A DNA stretch of 64,000 nt from Clostridium porci (GCF_009696375.1 NZ_VUMD01000001.1:310001-374000), one strand, 5' to 3'; shown: positions 44,124-52,965, counted from the first letter of the stretch. The notes: a model not told the origin generated them from the letters alone. Program-made: numbers and translations.

Positions 44124-45320
44124 ATGAAGAAGAGATTATTAAGTCTTGGACTTGCGGCTTTGATGGCAGTATCCTTAACTGCGTGCGGCGGTTCAGATGC
44201 GGGGGCGTCCTCAGCAGAAGGAGCTGCAGATTCCACAGAGAAGGTAGACGCGGCAGGCGGAGTTATTAAGATTGGCGGTATTGGTCCTATCACCGGAGGC
44301 GCGGCCGTATATGGAATTGCGGTTCAAAACGGCGCACAGCTGGCAGTTGATGAGATCAATGCGGCAGGCGGTATTAACGGTATGAGGATTGAGTTTCAGT
44401 TCCAGGATGATGAGCATGATGCGGAAAAGGCTGTAAATGCTTACAATACACTAAAGGATTGGGGCATGCAGGCCCTGGTGGGAACTACGACCTCCGCTCC
44501 CTGTATCGCTGTTGCCGACAAATCGGCAGCTGACAATATATTTCAGATTACGCCTTCCGGTTCTGCTGTAGAGTGCGCGGCTAACCCAAATGTATTCCGG
44601 GTATGCTTCTCTGATCCGGATCAAGGCGCGGCTTCCGCTGTCTATATCGGCGAGAACAAGCTGGCTGCTAAGATTGCTGTCATTTATGACAGCTCTGACG
44701 TATACTCCAGCGGTATCTATGAAAAGTTTGCTCAGGAGGCAGAGGCCCAGGGCCTGGAGATTGTGGCTGCCGAGGCATTTACTGCTGACAGCAATAAGGA
44801 CTTCTCTACGCAGCTTCAGAAGGCTAAGGATGCAGGTGCGGAGCTGGTATTCCTGCCAATCTACTATACAGAAGCGTCCCTGATTTTACAGCAGGCCAAT
44901 ACCATGGGCTTTGCGCCGATGTTCTTTGGCTGTGACGGCATGGACGGTATCCTTCAGGTTCAGAACTTTGATACCAAGCTGGCTGAGGGCCTGATGCTCT
45001 TAACCCCATTTGCGGCTGACGCTGAAGATGAATTAACGGTCAGCTTTGTAAAAAACTATCAGGAGAAGTATAAGGAAACTCCTATACAGTTCGCGGCTGA
45101 TGCTTACGACGCGGTTTACGCAGTTAAGCTGGCTGCTGAGGACGGTAACATAACGGCTGATATGGATGCAAGTGCCATTTGCGATATATTAAAGGCTTCT
45201 ATGCTGAATATTAAGCTGGACGGCCTTACAGGCGAGGGGATGACCTGGACTGAGGACGGTGAGCCTCATAAGGCTCCCAAAGCAGTTAAGGTGGTTGACG
45301 GTGCTTATACAGCTATGTAA
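44124..45320 (+). CDS. livK: Branched-chain amino acid ABC transporter, substrate-binding lipoprotein
   Basis: A 398-residue type 1 periplasmic-binding-fold lipoprotein: signal peptide with lipobox SLTAC (Cys 21), an acidic low-complexity linker, then IKIGGIGPITGGAAVYGIAVQNGAQLAVDEINAAGGING, the standard Leu/Ile/Val-binding opening, and SGIYEKFAQEAEAQG. It captures amino acids outside the membrane for LivHMGF. A GAGGAGG site precedes the ATG. An attenuating terminator follows, which should keep its expression above that of the permease genes. Substrate could be another amino acid or a small amide. Confidence 0.93.
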   Translation: MKKRLLSLGLAALMAVSLTACGGSDAGASSAEGAADSTEKVDAAGGVIKIGGIGPITGGAAVYGIAVQNGAQLAVDEINAAGGINGMRIEFQFQDDEHDAEKAVNAYNTLKDWGMQALVGTTTSAPCIAVADKSAADNIFQITPSGSAVECAANPNVFRVCFSDPDQGAASAVYIGENKLAAKIAVIYDSSDVYSSGIYEKFAQEAEAQGLEIVAAEAFTADSNKDFSTQLQKAKDAGAELVFLPIYYTEASLILQQANTMGFAPMFFGCDGMDGILQVQNFDTKLAEGLMLLTPFAADAEDELTVSFVKNYQEKYKETPIQFAADAYDAVYAVKLAAEDGNITADMDASAICDILKASMLNIKLDGLTGEGMTWTEDGEPHKAPKAVKVVDGAYTAM

Positions 45321-45362
45321 GGTGATTTTAGCAGCTTTAGATAAAACGTGATAAAACCCAAC

Positions 45363-45396
45363 AGAGGGTTGTCAATGTGACAACCCTCTCTTGTTT
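45363..45396 (+). terminator. Intra-operon terminator between livK and livH
   Basis: AGAGGGTTGTCA (45363-45374) pairs perfectly with TGACAACCCTCT (45378-45389), followed by CTTGTTT. Confidence 0.8.
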
Positions 45397-45419
45397 ATAC
45401 TAAGGTTCTGTGATATAAT
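45391..45419 (+). promoter_or_regulatory. Second liv promoter overlapping the terminator T-tract
   Basis: TTGTTT (45391-45396), 17-base spacer, extended -10 TGATATAAT (45411-45419). A small TGTCGC/GCGACA hairpin (about 45429-45446) lies in its leader. Confidence 0.65.
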
Positions 45420-45478
45420 TTAGAAATCTGTCGCTTCATGGCGACAATCAAAAAGACTTCAGACAAAGAGGTGTATGT

Positions 45479-46360
45479 ATGGGCTTTCTTAACTATTTAA
45501 TCAACGGCGTCAGCCTGGGCAGCGTATATGCCATTATCGCTCTTGGCTATACGATGGTTTATGGTATCGCCAAAATGCTGAATTTTGCTCATGGCGATGT
45601 GATTATGATTGGCAGCTACCTGGTATTTGTGGGAGTTAGCACTATGGGGCTTCCAACCATTGTGAGCGTACTTATATCGGTTTTGGCGTGTACGCTGCTG
45701 GGTGTGACCATTGAGCGCATAGCATACAAGCCTTTACGCGGCGCATCTCCTCTTGCGGTGCTGATTACTGCAATCGGCGTCAGCTATTTGCTGCAGAATA
45801 TCGCCCTGCTTATTTTCGGTGCGGATACCAAGTCCTTTACCTCCGTAGTAACGATTCCCGCTGTAAAGCTGGCAGGGGGAGAGATGATCATTACAGGAGA
45901 AACCATTGTGACGATTCTCTCCTGTATTATTATCATGGCCGGTCTCACTGCCTTTATTAATAAGTCCAAGGCAGGACAGGCTATGCTGGCTGTATCGGAG
46001 GACAGGGGAGCGGCTACCCTTATGGGGATCAATGTAAACGGCACCATCGCTCTTACCTTTGCCATTGGCTCTGCCCTGGCAGCCGTGGCGGGCGTGCTGC
46101 TTTGCTCGGCTTATCCGTCTCTGACTCCTTACACAGGCTCCATGCCTGGTATCAAGGCCTTCGTTGCAGCCGTATTCGGAGGCATAGGCTCCATTCCCGG
46201 CGCGTTTATTGGTGGAATCCTTTTAGGTATCATTGAGATTTTGGCTAAGGCCTATATTTCGTCACAGATGTCCGATGCTATCGTGTTTTCTGTGCTGATT
46301 ATAGTGCTCCTTGTTAAGCCCACCGGTATTTTGGGCAAGAAGTTGAATGAGAAAGTGTAG
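45479..46360 (+). CDS. livH: Branched-chain amino acid ABC transporter permease LivH
   Basis: A 293-residue inner-membrane permease with about 8 hydrophobic segments: NGVSLGSVYAIIALGYTMVYGIAKMLNFAHGDV is the LivH signature, with the EAA-like cytoplasmic loop GIKAFVAAVFGGIGSIPGAFIGG near the C-terminus. First gene of the permease/ATPase unit livHMGF, with its own promoter. Confidence 0.94.
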   Translation: MGFLNYLINGVSLGSVYAIIALGYTMVYGIAKMLNFAHGDVIMIGSYLVFVGVSTMGLPTIVSVLISVLACTLLGVTIERIAYKPLRGASPLAVLITAIGVSYLLQNIALLIFGADTKSFTSVVTIPAVKLAGGEMIITGETIVTILSCIIIMAGLTAFINKSKAGQAMLAVSEDRGAATLMGINVNGTIALTFAIGSALAAVAGVLLCSAYPSLTPYTGSMPGIKAFVAAVFGGIGSIPGAFIGGILLGIIEILAKAYISSQMSDAIVFSVLIIVLLVKPTGILGKKLNEKV

Positions 46361-46368
46361 GTGCGGGA

Positions 46369-47439
46369 ATGAAAAGTAAAGCGAAACGCAAACTATTTAT
46401 CAACAATATGATTACATATGGAGTGGTTATCGCTGCCTATATTATTATGCAGGCTCTCATTGGGGCAGGGCAGGTTTCCAGCCTTATGAAAGGGCTTTTG
46501 GTTCCCTTCTGCATTTATGTGATTATGGCAGTTTCCCTGAATCTGACGGTGGGTATCCTTGGAGAGCTGAGCCTGGGACATGCAGGTTTTATGTGTGTGG
46601 GAGCATTTGCGGGAGCTCTGTTTTCAAAGTGTATGAAGGGTGTTATTGACCCTACCCTGGGAATGGTGATTGCGATCTTAATCGGCGCTGTGGCAGCTGC
46701 CCTTTTCGGCATTCTGATCGGAATTCCCGTACTGCGCCTCAGAGGCGATTATCTGGCGATTGTTACCCTGGCCTTTGGAGAAATTATCAAGAATCTGGTG
46801 AATGCCGTTTATCTTGGCCGTGACGCTTCCGGGTTTAAGCTTTCTTTTAAGGATTCCATGTCTTTGAAGCTGGAGGAAGGAGGGGAGGTGCTGATTAAGG
46901 GGGCTCAGGGCATAACCGGGACGCCTCAGGCCGCTACCTTTACCATTGGTGTGATCTTGGTGCTGATAACACTGTTTATCGTTATGAATTTGATAAACTC
47001 CCGGACTGGCCGCGCTATTATGGCTATTCGCGACAACCGGATTGCGGCAGAGTCCATAGGAATTAACATTACAAAATACAAGCTGTTGGCATTTTCCGTA
47101 TCGGCAGGATTGGCAGGTGTCGCAGGTGTTCTCTATGCTCACAATCTTACCACGCTGACAGCCCTTCCAAAGAACTTTGGATATAATATGTCCATTATGA
47201 TCCTGGTGTATGTGGTACTGGGAGGGATTGGAAGCATACGAGGCTCCATTATTGCTACGGTGATTCTCTACCTCCTTCCGGAGTTGTTAAGGGGCCTTAG
47301 CAATTACCGTATGCTAATGTATGCGATTGTACTGATTCTGGCTATGCTTTTTAACTCCGCGCCCCAGCTTGTGGCTTTCCGCCAGCGTGTTGCCGGGAAG
47401 CTAAAACACAAAGACAATCCGGCAAAGGAGGCAATATAA
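46369..47439 (+). CDS. livM: Branched-chain amino acid ABC transporter permease LivM
   Basis: A 356-residue permease with about 9-10 hydrophobic segments; LTVGILGELSLGHAGFMCVGAFAGA and RLRGDYLAIVTLAFGEII are typical LivM stretches, and NFGYNMSIMILVYVVLGGIGSIRGSI is the ATPase-contact loop. It starts 8 bases after livH and ends 1 base before livG. Confidence 0.94.
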   Translation: MKSKAKRKLFINNMITYGVVIAAYIIMQALIGAGQVSSLMKGLLVPFCIYVIMAVSLNLTVGILGELSLGHAGFMCVGAFAGALFSKCMKGVIDPTLGMVIAILIGAVAAALFGILIGIPVLRLRGDYLAIVTLAFGEIIKNLVNAVYLGRDASGFKLSFKDSMSLKLEEGGEVLIKGAQGITGTPQAATFTIGVILVLITLFIVMNLINSRTGRAIMAIRDNRIAAESIGINITKYKLLAFSVSAGLAGVAGVLYAHNLTTLTALPKNFGYNMSIMILVYVVLGGIGSIRGSIIATVILYLLPELLRGLSNYRMLMYAIVLILAMLFNSAPQLVAFRQRVAGKLKHKDNPAKEAI

Positions 47440-47440
47440 G

Positions 47441-48199
47441 ATGGCATTACTGGAAGTTAAGAATTTGAGTATTTCCTTTGGCGGCCTAAAGGCAGTTGAC
47501 AATTTTAATATTGGGATTGAGAAGGGGCAGCTTTATGGCCTTATAGGCCCTAACGGAGCTGGAAAGACCACGGTGTTTAACCTTCTGACAGGTGTATACA
47601 AGCCCAATGCCGGAAGCGTTGAGCTGAACGGTGTGAACGTAACAGGCAGGAGCACCATTGAAATCAATAAGGCCGGCGCTGCAAGAACCTTTCAGAATAT
47701 TCGTCTGTTTAAGGAACTGTCTGTGCTGGACAATGTAAAAGCAGGCCTTCATAATCATTACAGCTACTCCACCCTTGAGGGAATTTTCCGCCTGCCAAGG
47801 TATTTTAAGGTTGAGAAGGAGATGGATAAGAAGGCCATGGAGCTTTTAAAGGTATTTGGACTGGACGAGGAATGTGACTACAGGGCGTCCAATCTTCCAT
47901 ATGGTAAGCAGAGGAAGCTGGAGATAGCCAGGGCTTTGGCTACGGAGCCAAAGCTTCTTCTTCTGGACGAGCCGGCTGCAGGCATGAATCCCAATGAGAC
48001 AGCGGAGCTGATGGAGACCATCCGGTTTGTCCGGGATCAGTTCGATATGACCATTCTTCTGATTGAGCATGATATGAAACTGGTCAGTGGAATCTGTGAG
48101 AAACTTACAGTTCTTAATTTCGGCCAGGTACTGTGTCAGGGAGATACCGGCAGCGTGCTTCATAATCCAGAGGTAATTAAGGCGTATCTTGGTGAATAG
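47441..48199 (+). CDS. livG: Branched-chain amino acid ABC transporter ATPase LivG
   Basis: A 252-residue ATPase: Walker A GPNGAGKTT, ARTFQNIRLFKELSVLDNV (LivG type), signature LPYGKQRKLEIARAL, Walker B LLLLDEPAAGMNPNE and H-loop IEHDM. It energises import through LivHM together with LivF. Confidence 0.95.
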   Translation: MALLEVKNLSISFGGLKAVDNFNIGIEKGQLYGLIGPNGAGKTTVFNLLTGVYKPNAGSVELNGVNVTGRSTIEINKAGAARTFQNIRLFKELSVLDNVKAGLHNHYSYSTLEGIFRLPRYFKVEKEMDKKAMELLKVFGLDEECDYRASNLPYGKQRKLEIARALATEPKLLLLDEPAAGMNPNETAELMETIRFVRDQFDMTILLIEHDMKLVSGICEKLTVLNFGQVLCQGDTGSVLHNPEVIKAYLGE

Positions 48200-48214
48200 G
48201 AGGGGAGGAATCGT

Positions 48215-48925
48215 ATGGCTATGCTGGAAGTCAGGGATCTGGAGGTATACTATGGTGTAATCCAGGCCATAAAGGGAATCTCCTTTGATGTGGAACAAGG
48301 AGAGATTGTTGCTCTGATTGGAGCCAACGGAGCAGGAAAGACTACGACCCTTCATACAATTACAGGACTTATCAATGCGAAAGCAGGTAAGATTCTGTAT
48401 GAAGGCAGGGATGTGACTAAAATTCCGGGATATAAGCTGGTTAGCATGGGAGTTGCTCATGTGCCTGAAGGGCGGAGGGTCTTCTCTACACTGACCGTTC
48501 TTCAAAATTTGAGAATGGGTGCTTATACCAGGAAAGACAAGGCGGAGATGGAAGCTACTCTCAAGATGATTTATCAGCGGTTTCCCAGGCTGGAGGAGCG
48601 TAAAAACCAGCTGGCGGGCACTCTGTCAGGAGGCGAGCAGCAGATGCTTGCCATGGGGCGGGCGTTGATGAGCCATCCTAAGATGGTTGTGATGGATGAG
48701 CCCTCTATGGGCCTTTCTCCTATCTATGTGAATGAGATTTTTGATATTATTCAGAAAATTAACGAAGATGGGACTACGGTGCTTTTGGTGGAGCAGAATG
48801 CCAAGAAGGCGCTGTCTATCGCGCATAAGGCTTATGTTCTGGAAACGGGAAGGATTGTTCTGCGTGGAGACGCTAGGGAATTGATGAATAATGATCAGGT
48901 AAAGAAGGCCTACTTAAGTGAGTAG
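48215..48925 (+). CDS. livF: Branched-chain amino acid ABC transporter ATPase LivF
   Basis: A 236-residue ATPase: Walker A GANGAGKTT, VPEGRRVFSTLTVLQNLRMGAY (LivF type), signature LSGGEQQMLAMGRAL, Walker B MVVMDEPSMGLSPI and VEQNAKKALSIA. Last gene of the liv unit; no terminator was seen before spoIVA 70 bases on. Confidence 0.95.
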   Translation: MAMLEVRDLEVYYGVIQAIKGISFDVEQGEIVALIGANGAGKTTTLHTITGLINAKAGKILYEGRDVTKIPGYKLVSMGVAHVPEGRRVFSTLTVLQNLRMGAYTRKDKAEMEATLKMIYQRFPRLEERKNQLAGTLSGGEQQMLAMGRALMSHPKMVVMDEPSMGLSPIYVNEIFDIIQKINEDGTTVLLVEQNAKKALSIAHKAYVLETGRIVLRGDARELMNNDQVKKAYLSE

Positions 48926-48938
48926 GCTGTAAAATAAA

Positions 48939-48968
48939 TCATAACAGCTGTACCTCCTTGCATATATT
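48939..48968 (+). promoter_or_regulatory. Candidate sigma-E promoter for spoIVA
   Basis: CATATATT (48961-48968) resembles a sigma-E -10, with ATCATAACA (48939-48947) about 14 bases before it as a possible -35. spoIVA is sigma-E dependent in Bacillus. Confidence 0.45.
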
Positions 48969-48992
48969 ATAAAAGCATAGCAAGGGGGTATA
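48949..48992 (+). promoter_or_regulatory. Stem that hides the spoIVA ribosome binding site in read-through RNA
   Basis: TGTACCTCCTTGC (48949-48961) pairs with GCAAGGGGGTATA (48980-48992), two wobbles, 18-base loop. The 3' arm contains the AAGGGGGT used by spoIVA. No T-tract follows, so it is not a terminator. Confidence 0.55.
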
Positions 48993-48995
48993 TTT

Positions 48996-50471
48996 ATGGA
49001 CAATTTTAATGTATATAAGGATATTCAAGCAAGAACCGGAGGCGAAATATACATAGGTGTTGTTGGCCCGGTTCGCACGGGTAAATCTACCTTTATCAAG
49101 CGGTTCATGGAGCTTTTAGTGCTTCCGTCTATGGAAGATGATAATTTAAGAAATCTAAGCCGCGATGAGCTGCCCCAAAGCGCCGCAGGCAAAACCATTA
49201 TGACTACAGAGCCGAAGTTTATCCCAAAGGAGGCCGCAGCGATTACTCTTGCGGACGGAATTGAAGCTAACGTTCGCCTGATTGACTGTGTGGGCTTTAT
49301 GGTGGAGGGCGCGGCTGGGCATGTGGAAAACGGAGAGGAACGGCTTGTAAAGACCCCGTGGTATGACTATGACATTCCCTTTACTCAGGCTGCTGAAATA
49401 GGAACGAGGAAGGTAATAAATGATCATTCTACCATAGGAATTGTAGTTACCACAGACGGGACCATTGGGGAAATTAAGCGCCCCGGCTATCTGGAGGCAG
49501 AGCGTCAGACCATTGACGAGCTGAAAAAATTGGGGAAGCCTTTTATTGTCCTTCTCAATTCCGTTAAGCCTTATTCCGACGAGACCGTTAAGCTGTCTAA
49601 GGATATGTCGGATACATATGGGGTGGCAGTGCTGCCTGTGAACTGCGAACAGCTTAAAAAGGATGATATTTTTCATATACTTGAGAAGATACTAAAGGAG
49701 TTTCCGGTTACTGAGATGGATTTCTATATCCCCAAGTGGCTGGAGATTCTTCCTTCAAACCACTGGCTGAAAGCTCAGGTAATACAGGCTGCCAGGGCTG
49801 TGATCCAGGAGGTAAGCCATATGAAGGACGTGGCAAATAAATTAGAGGGACAGCAGACGGACACCATCAAGGCAATGGGGATACGCAATATGCAGATGGC
49901 AGACGGACGGGTAGCCGTACAGATGGATTTGGAGGACAGCTATTACTATCAGATCCTCAGCGACTATGTGGGCCTTCCCATTGAGGGAGAGTACCAGCTG
50001 ATGCAGACCTTAAGCAGCCTTGCGAATATGCAGAGGGAGTACGAGAAGGTTCAGAACGCATTGGCACAGGTACGATTAAAAGGCTATGGAGTGGTTACGC
50101 CGGAGCGTTCCGAGATTGTTCTGGATGAGCCCCAGGTTATTAAACATGGGAATAAGTATGGTGTAAAAATGAAGGCGGAGGCTCCGTCGATCAACCTGAT
50201 TAAAGCGCACATTGAGACGGAGATTGCCCCTATTGTCGGAAGCGAGCAGCAGGCTCAGGATCTGATTGCCTATATCAGAGAGAACGCTAGGGACAGTGAC
50301 GAGGGTATCTGGAATACCAATATTTTTGGAAAGTCCATTGAGCAGATTGTGGAGGACGGAATCCAGGCAAAGGTGTCACAGATGACGGAGGACTGCCAGA
50401 TGAAGCTTCAGGATACTCTTCAAAAAATTATCAATGACAGCAACGGAGGCATGATATGTATTATTATTTAG
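48996..50471 (+). CDS. spoIVA: Stage IV sporulation protein A (spore coat morphogenetic ATPase)
   Basis: A 491-residue protein that polymerises on the forespore surface and forms the base of the spore coat. It opens with DNFNVYKDIQARTGGEIYIG, has Walker A GPVRTGKST (24-32), the TKCID/NSVKP-like GTPase-derived motifs (LLNSVKPYS) and a conserved C-terminal segment ending CIII, needed for membrane targeting. Length is standard. ATG 48996, 6 bases after AAGGGGGT. Transcription is probably mother-cell specific. Confidence 0.97.
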   Translation: MDNFNVYKDIQARTGGEIYIGVVGPVRTGKSTFIKRFMELLVLPSMEDDNLRNLSRDELPQSAAGKTIMTTEPKFIPKEAAAITLADGIEANVRLIDCVGFMVEGAAGHVENGEERLVKTPWYDYDIPFTQAAEIGTRKVINDHSTIGIVVTTDGTIGEIKRPGYLEAERQTIDELKKLGKPFIVLLNSVKPYSDETVKLSKDMSDTYGVAVLPVNCEQLKKDDIFHILEKILKEFPVTEMDFYIPKWLEILPSNHWLKAQVIQAARAVIQEVSHMKDVANKLEGQQTDTIKAMGIRNMQMADGRVAVQMDLEDSYYYQILSDYVGLPIEGEYQLMQTLSSLANMQREYEKVQNALAQVRLKGYGVVTPERSEIVLDEPQVIKHGNKYGVKMKAEAPSINLIKAHIETEIAPIVGSEQQAQDLIAYIRENARDSDEGIWNTNIFGKSIEQIVEDGIQAKVSQMTEDCQMKLQDTLQKIINDSNGGMICIII

Positions 50472-50854
50472 GCAGCAGAGGGCAAGGCTGCTAAACCGAA
50501 TATAATTTTAGAAAAATGATAGGAAGTCAATCTTACTATTTGCATGTTCGCTCTGTGTCATGGTATAATATCGTCAGATATGATACTGCGCTGGTTCGGC
50601 GACAGGCGAAGGTGTGACAAAACACCAAACCGAACCATGTGCATCCCCTGGAGGGATACCATAGCCGGAGGCTATGGTATAATATCGCCAGATATGATAC
50701 CGCGCTGGTTTGGCGACAGGCGAAGGCGGGTCAGACCACTAAACCCAATCAGGTAAAACCCCCGGAGAGATGTCATAGCTGGAGGATGGTATCCTATAGG
50801 CATAATTGACAGTACTATAAAAAAGAACGCTTTTGTTCAGAGGGGAGAATGCAG
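50472..50854 (+). other. Gene-free region with tandem structured repeats
   Basis: The region is dominated by the tandem repeat at 50561-50800. TTGCAT-18-TGG-TATAAT (50540-50569) is a plausible promoter whose -10 lies in the first repeat copy. A 70-codon frame at 50544-50756 crosses both copies but has no ribosome site and is not called as a gene. Confidence 0.6.
50561..50800 (+). repeat. Tandem ~114-bp hairpin-rich repeat, two copies plus remnant
   Basis: Copies begin at TGGTATAATATCG 50561 and 50675, with a remnant at 50787. The first 52 bases match at 49 of 52; the other ~60 are diverged but align without gaps. Hairpins: GGTATAATATC/GATATGATACC; GGTTCGG/CCGAACC enclosing GGCGAAGG and GGTGT/ACACC; and ATACCATAGCC/GGCTATGGTAT at the junction. 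Function unknown. Confidence 0.75.
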
Positions 50855-52456
50855 ATGAGACTAACATTTATTGGAGCGGATCATGAGGTTACAGGAAGCT
50901 GTCACTTACTGGAGGTAGGAGATTCAAAGGTGCTGATTGACTGCGGTATGGAGCAGGGGAATAACGTATATAAGAATGCAGAGCTGCCGGTGAGCTACAG
51001 TGAAATTGATTACGTGTTCCTCACTCATGCCCATATAGACCATGCTGGTATGCTGCCCTGGATCTATGCCAGAGGGTTTAAGGGTAAGGTCATTGCCACT
51101 TACGCAACGGTGGATTTGTGCAGCATAATGTTGAAGGACAGTGCGCATATTCAGGAGATGGAGGCAGAGTGGAAGAACCGGAAGGCCCGCCGTGCAGGCC
51201 GAAGGGAGGTAGAGGCTCTTTATACTATGAAGGATGCGGAGGGAGTCCTCGCCCACTTTGAGGGGGTTGCCTATGGGCAGGAGTTTAAGCTGAATGATAA
51301 TTTGACCCTTAGGTTTACAGATGTAGGTCATCTGTTAGGCTCAGCCTCCATTGAAATCTGGGCTTCGGAGAATGGAGCGGAGAAAAAGATCGTTTTTTCA
51401 GGAGATATTGGCAATAAGAATAAGCCTTTGATCCGGGATCCGGAATATGTTTCTGAGGCCGATTATGTAGTAATGGAATCCACCTATGGAAACCGCCGTC
51501 ATAAGAAAGGCGTGAATCACGCAGACAGCCTGGCGAAAATTATTCAGGAGACCCTTGACCGGGCGGGCAATGTGGTAATTCCTGCCTTTGCAGTAGGCCG
51601 TACCCAGGAGCTTTTGTATCTGATACGCCATATTAAAGAGGAAAAGCTGGTTACAGGCCACGACGGCTTTGAGGTTTATGTGGACAGTCCTCTGGCTGTG
51701 GAGGCAACTCATGTATTTAAGGAAAACCTTCTGGAGTGCTATGACCAAGAGACGAAAGCCTTGGTTGAGCGGGGAATCAATCCCATTGATTTTCCAGGGC
51801 TGAAGCTTTCCGTCACAAGCGAGGAATCAAAGAACATTAATTTTGATATGACTCCAAAGGTGATTATCTCAGCGGCCGGTATGTGTGACGCGGGCCGGAT
51901 ACGCCACCATTTGAAACACAATCTGTGGAGGCCGGAATGTTCCATTGTTTTTGCCGGCTACCAGGCAGAGGGAACCCTGGGCCGGATGTTGCAGGATGGG
52001 GTCCATGGAGTAAAGATATTCGGAGAGGAAATTGATGTGAGGGCACACATTGAGACGATGGATGGTATCAGTGGACATGCAGATGTGGACGGGCTTATTA
52101 CCTGGATCTCCTCCTTTGAGAAGGGGCCTGAGTACGTGTTTGTAGTTCATGGAGATGAGGCTTCCTGCACAGCCTTTACTGATACGTTGAATCACAAACG
52201 GAACCTTACGGCTAAGGCTCCCTTCTCTGGCTCCCAGTTCGACCTTATAAAGGGCTGCTGGATCAAGGAAACAGAGGGCGTCCCCGTGGATAAGGAGACA
52301 GCTGCCAGACGGAAGGCGTCGGGTGTATATACCCGTCTAGTGGATGCTGGAAGGCAGCTTATGGATGTGATTAACCAGAATGAAGGTGGGGCAAATCAGG
52401 ATCTGAATCAATTCACGGAACAAATATTGGCTTTATGCCAGAAATGGACCAGGTGA
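50855..52456 (+). CDS. MBL-fold beta-CASP RNase-like hydrolase
   Basis: A 533-residue metallo-beta-lactamase-fold protein with zinc motif THAHIDHAG (about 57-65), GHLLGSAS, FSGDIG and MESTYGNR, then a beta-CASP domain (about 210-360) and a C-terminal RMMBL-type segment with ISGHADVDGL and VHGD. Such proteins are RNA 3'-end processing or decay nucleases. ATG 50855 is 7 bases after AGGGGAG; ATG 50849 is too close. No KH domains are visible. It is unlike RNase J in lacking the usual C-terminal extension. Confidence 0.88.
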   Translation: MRLTFIGADHEVTGSCHLLEVGDSKVLIDCGMEQGNNVYKNAELPVSYSEIDYVFLTHAHIDHAGMLPWIYARGFKGKVIATYATVDLCSIMLKDSAHIQEMEAEWKNRKARRAGRREVEALYTMKDAEGVLAHFEGVAYGQEFKLNDNLTLRFTDVGHLLGSASIEIWASENGAEKKIVFSGDIGNKNKPLIRDPEYVSEADYVVMESTYGNRRHKKGVNHADSLAKIIQETLDRAGNVVIPAFAVGRTQELLYLIRHIKEEKLVTGHDGFEVYVDSPLAVEATHVFKENLLECYDQETKALVERGINPIDFPGLKLSVTSEESKNINFDMTPKVIISAAGMCDAGRIRHHLKHNLWRPECSIVFAGYQAEGTLGRMLQDGVHGVKIFGEEIDVRAHIETMDGISGHADVDGLITWISSFEKGPEYVFVVHGDEASCTAFTDTLNHKRNLTAKAPFSGSQFDLIKGCWIKETEGVPVDKETAARRKASGVYTRLVDAGRQLMDVINQNEGGANQDLNQFTEQILALCQKWTR

Positions 52457-52482
52457 GAAAAAGACGGACAGGAGAGAGGCAA

Positions 52483-52965
52483 ATGAGCAAGGTATTAATC
52501 TTTACGGACGGTTCGGCCAGAGGAAACCCCGATGGTCCGGGGGGATTTGGCACGGTGCTTCAATTTACGGACAGCCAGGGGCAGCTGCATGAAAAGGTAA
52601 TTTCTGGAGGCTATGTGCGTACTACCAACAACCGTATGGAGCTTATGGCTGCCATACGGGGGCTGGAGGCATTAAACCGCCCCTGTTCAGTGGAGCTGTA
52701 TTCCGATTCTAAATATCTGACGGATGCCTTTAACCAGAAGTGGATAGATAGCTGGATTGCCAAGGGCTGGAACCGGGGGAAAAGCGGTCCTGTGAAAAAT
52801 ATTGATTTATGGAAGCGGCTTTTAAAGGCCAAGGAGCCTCACCAGGTAACCTTTATCTGGGTGAAGGGACATGCCGGACATCCTCAGAATGAACGCTGCG
52901 ATATGCTGGCAACCACTGCGGCAGACGGAGACCAGCTTATGACAGATGATGGGCTAAAGCCGTAG
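52483..52965 (+). CDS. rnhA: Ribonuclease HI
   Basis: A 160-residue RNase H1: FTDGSARGNPDGPGGFG (first Asp), NNRMELMAAIRGLE (Glu), LYSDSKYL (Asp), VKGHAGHPQNERCDMLA (His loop and last Asp). It cuts RNA in RNA-DNA hybrids. ATG 52483 follows GGAGAGAGG; a longer frame overlaps the beta-CASP gene. With rnhB at 36828 the genome has both RNase H types. Confidence 0.95.
   Translation: MSKVLIFTDGSARGNPDGPGGFGTVLQFTDSQGQLHEKVISGGYVRTTNNRMELMAAIRGLEALNRPCSVELYSDSKYLTDAFNQKWIDSWIAKGWNRGKSGPVKNIDLWKRLLKAKEPHQVTFIWVKGHAGHPQNERCDMLATTAADGDQLMTDDGLKP

Noticed and set aside
50544-50756. 70-codon open frame crossing both tandem repeat copies
   Set aside because: No ribosome binding site, and two of the three differences between the conserved halves change the amino acid; the pattern fits structure rather than coding.
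50806-50834. TTGACA at 50806 as -35 for the beta-CASP gene
   Set aside because: No acceptable -10 lies 16-18 bases downstream.
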